Of a DNA stretch of 64,000 nt, positions 58,401 to 64,000 are shown one piece after another. Position 1 is the stretch's first letter. Each line of letters starts with the position of its first letter. Both the position numbers and the translations under genes were made by a program. Under the pieces are notes generated by a model. The model was not told where the DNA came from. It did no database searches and saw only the letters and a program-made list of their open reading frames with translations. Source of the DNA: Ochotona curzoniae (lineage: Eukaryota > Chordata > Mammalia > Lagomorpha > Ochotonidae); assembly GCF_017591425.1 (NCBI RefSeq), contig NW_024467083.1, positions 15,925,001 through 15,989,000 on the forward strand, given 5' to 3'.

Positions 58401-59674
58401 TTAGTGTTACCCATCAACTAATACATAATTTCGCTCAAAAATTTTAGGCATTTCCTTGTAACATCCAGTCACCAATCAAATACATGTTACATGTTTCTTC
58501 ATGTTGCATTTTAGACTTAAGAGTCCTAGTTAATGTGCAATAGACAGTGTCATCTAAATCTGCTGCTAGTGGAACTCCTATGACACTTCTTTAAGTATTT
58601 TTATTGCAATATGGATATTCACAACTCGAGGGAAAAAGGCAAAGATCATCAAAATGAGTTGGGAAAGACAAACCTTTTCTTTGCTGCTAGCACCTCCAGA
58701 TCCTTGTGAAAGTGGATGTCATATTTTGACATTCAGGAAATGATTTCTATATGGAAAAAAATGATAAATCAGCCTGCATCCTCAGGCAATAAACTGATGA
58801 AGGAATGTTTGCTCTTTCAATTCTTAATATTCCCTCATAATCATAGAGTCATATCAGATTAGCATCTTAGCTTCAGTTACTAGTGTGTAGAATCTTAGTG
58901 TGTGACTGCCAAGGTGGATAAAACACTTTACAAATGCAATCTGGCTTAAGTATGGTAGAGTCAGTGACAGGAACCTTCAGCATAGTCATAGAGAGAGTAG
59001 ATTTCACCTCAAGTCCACCCCTCGCTCATCTACTGCTCTTGCACAGCCATCAAAGATTCATTGGGCACTCCACAAAGCACCTGTCCTCCAAACCCGCCCA
59101 TCAGAATTATCCTGACTTCTACCCATTTTCTTATAGCTCTCCATCTCATAAATGTCACCAAGTCTGAGGGCTGTGATATTTCCATTGTAATAATGTACTA
59201 ATGCTGTTGAAGTATCCAAAAAATAACTTGAATGTTAGAAATCAAGATGCACTAGCAGATAGTTTGGGAGAGTAATGGAGAAAAGACCATTTAATCCCAT
59301 GCAATATTGCCACTTAATGGTTAGCATAGGGTAGACCAGAATTATGCATGCAGTTTGGAGCAAGTTTCTGACTTGAATCCTGGTTACTTACGATAAGCAC
59401 GACTCCGATGTCCTGCCGCTTTCTTTAATGGAAGGCTGGATGCTCACTGGTCGAACCTCATTTCAGCGACATTGTAGAGTGGCAGGATCTAAGTAGGAAA
59501 ATGAATTAGTCAGTATGTTATCTGACACACAGGAAATCAAAGTGACCTATCCACAGTGTTCTTTGGAAATAATGAGCCTTACAATCTGAACATCTAGGTG
59601 TAGGTTCAGTTTCCACTGCTTGGAGTTGAGGAGAGATAGATGTGAACAGACACCCCCCCCCCGCTCCAGCCTCT
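58401..59674. other. intronic DNA, no recognised feature
   Basis: No family was recognised. A run of ten C lies at 59653-59662. Confidence 0.4.
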
Positions 59675-59770
59675 GAGACTATTAACACATCTGTAAAATT
59701 CCATGGTTATTATGAAACTTACACACAGGATATATGTTAAAATACTTTGTAAACTGTAAAGCACACGGAA
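59675..59770 (+). repeat. MIR SINE fragment
   Basis: CACATCTGTAAAATTCCATG, TGTTAAAATACTTTGTAAAC and TGTAAAGCAC reproduce the 3' half of MIR (CTCATCTGTAAAATGGGG…AGCACTTTGTAAACTGTAAAGC). Confidence 0.7.
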
Positions 59771-60719
59771 AATGATGTTATTTTGATTTAAAGTCAAAAT
59801 AGAATAAAGGCAGACGCCAATTTCTAGACCTTTAGAGGTTCGATTCTTTTTTAAGTTTCTGTACATTTTTAACAATCTGTTTCTATTTTGGCTGGTACTT
59901 GCAGATGAGCTCAGACAATGCTCTGATGACCTGTCTGTGTTTGGTCTTAGTGTCACCTCCTTCTGCAGGTGGCATCTCAGGACTTTCTCCTGTTACACCC
60001 AGAGTTGGCTGCTTATGTTCCCAAGGAGCTATTGTGTAATTAGGCAAATTAACTGTCTGGGTTTCAGGTCACTGTGTCTCAAATGATTCAATCAGTGAAT
60101 CAGGGTTAGGCATTCTTGCTTTGTTTGATAAATATGACATAGGCTAATCAAATGTTTTGAAGTAACACATCATCTTACTTGAATTAAATCAAAGTATGAT
60201 AAAGACAAAGCTTATCTTTTATCTGTTTTCTGGAATACAAAAGTTCCATTGCAAATACAATGGAATAAAATCTGCTGCACTTCTATGAAGGGACTGATGA
60301 ATTCCCTACACCCCAGGCTCTTACTTTAGCTTTCTTGCCATTAAAACAGATTTGCCCATCTTTCCTAACTCAAGTCAGTCAGTCTGTTGGGAGTCAGATT
60401 CTTTTCATTGCTCATCATCTTCCTTCTTAGCTGAATTCAGTTCTTGGTAGTGTTCAATATTCCACTCATTTATAGGTATGTTTTCTAAGATGTTTCATAC
60501 AAAGCTATTGTCACCGAAGCTATAATAAAACAACTGCTACATATCCTACATTGTTTACTCTTGTCTTGATCAATTTTTTGTTGCTGAATCAGTTAAACTT
60601 TAGGTACCAAAGGACTGTGGTGTTCCGCTTTCTTTTGGAATGCTCCACTCTGTCTGGTAAAGGAAAACACATAGATGCGATTCCCCATATTTTTGGTTGA
60701 TTGAATAATATAGATGTAT
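59771..60719. other. AT-rich intronic DNA, no recognised feature
   Basis: No family was recognised. Confidence 0.4.
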
Positions 60720-60732
60720 AAATATTTCTAGA

Positions 60733-61058
60733 GGGCCTGGCACAGTAACTTAGTGGCCAAAGTTCTCACCTTGTAGGTGCCGGAATCCCATACAAGTGCC
60801 GTTTCTAATCCTGGCAGCCCCACTTTCCATCCAGGCCCCTGCTAGTGGCCTGAGAAAGCAGTAAAGGATGGCCCAAGGCCTTGGGACCCTGCATCCAAAT
60901 GGGAGACCCGGAAGAGGCTCCGGGCTCCTGGCTTCAGACTGGCACAGCTATGGCAGTTGTGGCTGCTTGGGGAGTGAATCAACAGACAGATTTTCCTCTC
61001 TATATCTCATCCTCTCCGTATATCTTACTTCCTAATAGAAATGTTAAAAATAAATTTA
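60733..61058 (+). repeat. CSINE, young type, with target-site duplication
   Basis: GGGCCTGGCACAGTAACTTA, TTTCTAATCC (B box), GTGGCCTGAGAAAGCAGTAA, GGAGACCCGGAAGAGGCTCC and a CTCTCTATATCTCATCC tail. A 13-bp direct repeat with one mismatch (AAATATTTCTAGA at 60720-60732; 61059-61071) marks the insertion site. Confidence 0.93.
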
Positions 61059-61071
61059 AAATATTTCTGGA

Positions 61072-61549
61072 AGAAATTGGTCATATTTTCCCAATATTTG
61101 TAATAATAATGACAGATAATTTAAGTCACTTCACCCTAACGCAGCTCATTCTGTCTTTGCAGATTACCTTTTCAACATTTTTTGACATCCACATAAACAT
61201 AATTGTTCCAGAGCATATTTGTCATTTCATGTTCTGATTTTTTCATTTCTATTGCCATAATTACTTAAGTAATTTCACATAATCTTCCTGATTAAACCTG
61301 CTAACTCTATAATGACATAATATTCCTCTACATGGGTACATTATAGTTCTAGCAAACTATTCGTTTATTATTAAACTATTGACTTTTTCCCATTTATTTC
61401 TTTCTAGTAAGGAGCACTACAATGAGAACTTTAATAAAATTTTTTTTATTATTTCACTTGAATTTTTTCATGCACATATATTCAAAAACTGGGTCAACTT
61501 GGCTAAAGTAAACACTTATTTGCTATTTTTAGGATACAGTTGGAATGTT
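61072..61549. other. AT-rich intronic DNA, no recognised feature
   Basis: No family was recognised. Confidence 0.4.
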
Positions 61550-61828
61550 TTAATTTTAATCAAAAGACAGAGAGACAGACAGAAACAAATAGAGAGGCAT
61601 CTGTCATCCTATGATTAACTCTCCAGATGTCCACAGCAGCCAGGAATGGCTAGATTGAAGCCAGGAACCCAATCCAGATCTCCAATGTGAACAACAGAGA
61701 ATCAACTACTTGGATGGTCACGCAGTGCCCCCCAGGGAACACAGTAGCAAGGAGCTGGAAGTGAGGGTTAAGGTGCTCTGCAAGCATCCTGAGCCATGTC
61801 TTAACTATTTTCCAAATGCCTTCCCAGT
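61550..61828 (-). repeat. CSINE, antisense, old
   Basis: AAAGACAGAGAGACAGACAG, ATGATTAACTCTCCAGATG, GAAGCCAGGAACCCAATCC, AGCAAGGAGCTGGAAGTG and CCAAATGCCTTCCC are the reversed C-repeat in diverged form. Confidence 0.65.
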
Positions 61829-61994
61829 ATGTTTCTTTTCTCATAAAGTTTCATAAATAGTTTTTCAAGGGACTTATACAATCATTCACAACATATCCTG
61901 CAGATTATAGTATTTCTTCCAATGAGTTCTTAATGAAATGAACAAAACCATAATTGATTTCACAATAAAGTATCACCATAATCTTATTCCTCAA

Positions 61995-62110
61995 ATCACT
62001 TATGAACAGTTGCTCTGTGCCTAATGTTATACCATATACTTTATCAGCTAATCTAATTTGAAGCAAGTATCATTACCCTCCTTTCACAGATATTTTGGTT
62101 CTAAATTCTG
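61995..62110 (-). repeat. MIR SINE fragment, antisense
   Basis: AACAGTTGCTCTGTGCCTAA, ACTTTATCAGCTAATCTAAT and CATTACCCTCCTTTCACAGA match antisense MIR (…TACTGTGTGCCAGGCAC…CATTATCTCATTTAATCC…TTATCCCCATTTTACAGA). Confidence 0.6.
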
Positions 62111-62243
62111 TTTACCTATAGAATCAATCATTTATTCAAATGAAAAACCAGTAGTCCCAAATCACATCATTCTGAAACCAATCCAATTTGTCTCTACTTC
62201 TTGTCTCTCAAGCACATCCTACTATTCAAGAATGTATTTCTTC

Positions 62244-62545
62244 TGGGGCCAGTGTTGTGGTGTAATGAGTAAAGTCACAACGCAAGGTTGACACCCCATA
62301 TGAGCACTGATTCAAGTCCTGGCTTTTCCATTTCCAATCCAGCTCACTGCTACTCACCTAGAAAAGCAGCAGCAGATGCCCCCAAGTGTTTGGCCCCAGA
62401 CACCCAAGAAGCTCTTGGCTTCCTCCTGGCTTAGCGTTGGCTGTTGGTATCCACCGGGGAGTGAACCAGTGAGTGAAAGATCTATCTCTCTATCTCTACT
62501 TATCTCTGTAACTCAAGCTTGCAAATAAATAAATCTTAAAAAAAA
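62244..62545 (+). repeat. CSINE, older subfamily
   Basis: GGGGCCAGTGTTGTGGTGTA, CCCCATATGAGCACTG, TTCAAGTCC (B box), GAGTGAACCAGTGAGTGAAA, TATCTCTCTATCTCTAC and GCAAATAAATAAATCTTAAA with an A-tail. It retains the lagomorph-wide older form, full length. Confidence 0.88.
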
Positions 62546-64000
62546 AATTCACCTGATATAACATCTAAAGTATTGACAAGAAGTAAAAAAAAAAATTCAT
62601 CCTGTTTGCAGCTATATATTAATTTTGAAGGCTATCAGAAAAAAATATTAAATATTAAATATTAAATATTTAAATAATTGTACATATATTATCACTGTGT
62701 TGGTAATCATAAAATGTCAAAACATTTCAGCTTATATGTGGCTCATATTTGTGGCTCACATTGATTTTCTATTATAAAATGCTGAATTAAGACAGTTAAA
62801 CTTTAATATACTGACTAGAACTTTGAATATCTTCTTTAGGAAGAGTTCATCAAAATGGTAAAACCCTCTCTTGTCTTCATTGACAACATGACTCCATTAT
62901 GCCAACCTATGAAAGAAACTGTTCCACCCTTCCCCCAAATTAGTTATGCCTATGAAGAAAAGCTAAGCAAAAGACTAGCAATGTGGTGAACAATTTATCA
63001 GTGATAACAGCAAGACCACTTTGTACTCTGGGGCCCCCAAGTAGCAGTTAGAGTCTAGTGTTGGTTTTAAGAAGTTACACGATAATAAAAGAAAATATAC
63101 ACATGAATATATTTATTTACTTGCAGATAGGTAAGCCAATATAATTTTATATGCATATTTATAGTCATTTACCATATGTGATGTAATGATGTCTATAAAT
63201 ATAAAAATTCAAATTCAGCTATAATATAGAATAGAGAGAATCTTCAATGAAACATAATCATATTTTTGCATATTTTTCTGTATGCCACTTGGCACACAAG
63301 ATACGATTTGTAACAACTATTTAACATAATCCCTTAGAATGTGAATTCGTAAGAATTTTAAATCTATTTTAAAAATTGAAAACAATTTTGAGCTTGCTTT
63401 GCTTGCGGGAGGGCAGGTCTTCAGCATACCACTATTATGCTCAAGCATTATTGTATTTTGCAGTCTTTCAACGCTATACTAAACAGTATGAAATTAACCT
63501 CTCATGTTTCTCCAGAAGCAGTAAACAATTCAACAGAAACTCAATTTTCTTTCAGTTCACAAATGTACTATATTCCCCACTGTGTCAAAGTGCCTTCTCT
63601 AGTTTACCTCTGCAGTAAGCTGATGACAGATAAAGAGTTGGCCACCAGCGGCTGTTCCAAGCAACAATAGCAGTGACACAGATCTGTAGCAACTCACCTG
63701 GTGGCTCTGGAAGGGTGGGGGAAATAACGTAGCCATGACTGAAGTCATATTTTTGAATGTCCACTCAAATGGCAGTTTAGTCTCCAGAATCTGAGGCCTC
63801 CCACACAACAAATTGTTCCTTTTCGGTGGCACAGTAGGGAGAAAAGTGAGGGATACCAGCTGGCAGTTGCCGCTATGGGAAACCACCTGCAAATGCAGAT
63901 CTGAAGTGGTGGGTCATTACTTGCATCTCAGAAATACTTCTTTAGGATGCGTCTGAGCAGATGTAAGGGCACTTCTAATTAAATATAGATTCCAAAATCT
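62546..64000. other. AT-rich intronic DNA; small (TATTAAA)n patch
   Basis: TATTAAA repeats about three times at 62647-62670. Otherwise no repeat, RNA gene or exon was recognised to the end of the window. Confidence 0.45.

Larger units (their letters stand above)
23989..64000 (+). other. NTNG1: NTNG1 downstream intron (partial)
   Basis: No exon coding for the first laminin EGF module (the CKCNLHA-type start expected next) was recognised down to the window end, so this intron is at least 40 kb. Its transposons and microsatellites are itemised separately. Confidence 0.8.

Noticed and set aside
1..64000. A complete previously undescribed gene system (defence island, operon, virus)
   Set aside because: The window is one exon plus intronic repeats of a vertebrate gene. 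No cluster of intact frames, promoters or conserved domains suggests another system.

Overview
This window is mammalian nuclear DNA, from a lagomorph. At least twenty copies or fragments of the tRNA-derived lagomorph C-repeat (CSINE) are scattered through it on both strands. The better preserved copies share a head of the GGGCCCGG...GTGG type and a tail rich in CTCTCTGTCTCTCC, a form I associate more with pika (Ochotona) than with rabbit. Pika is therefore my best guess, at moderate confidence. Overall the DNA is AT-rich, with no CpG island, no operon-like gene packing and no prokaryotic signals.

The only protein-coding sequence I can support is one 641-nt exon at 23348-23988 on the + strand. 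It encodes 213 complete codons (plus two bases) of the laminin N-terminal domain of netrin-G1 (NTNG1), a GPI-anchored synaptic adhesion protein that binds NGL-1/LRRC4C. It has a good acceptor and a good donor. Everything to its left (1-23347) is part of the upstream intron, and everything to its right (23989-64000) is part of the downstream intron. I see no other NTNG1 exon, so both introns exceed the window limits, as expected for this very large gene.

The introns hold layers of transposon history. Ancient layers are L2, MIR, hAT/MER5-like and Tigger/MER2-like fragments, an old L1 (36670-38235) and a HAL1/L1 ORF1-like copy (39560-40562). Younger layers are a MaLR-type LTR (9772-10193), lagomorph L1 3' ends (28981-30592, 40563-41120, 41270-41420) and CSINEs. 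Four places stand out structurally. The first is a 2-kb, G+C-richer, degenerate tandem repeat (about 2200-4130, with a non-tandem tail to about 4870). The second is a roughly 500-bp pure pyrimidine (TTTCC)n/(TCTCC)n array that begins exactly at the A-tail of a minus-strand L1. The third is that L1 itself, which has the head-to-head inverted structure of twin priming. The fourth is a 200-bp polypurine tract at 42605-42815.

Close to the exon, two minus-strand CSINEs lie end to end, and a strong second 3' splice site lies 81 nt upstream of the authentic one. The extra 81 nt are in frame and stop-free, so an alternative 27-codon extension of the exon is possible; this is the most testable coding observation. 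Several repeat-free stretches with homeodomain-type AT motifs (for example 18600-18960, 26520-26790, 46090-48500) are candidates for conserved noncoding elements of this neural gene. That is inference from appearance only.
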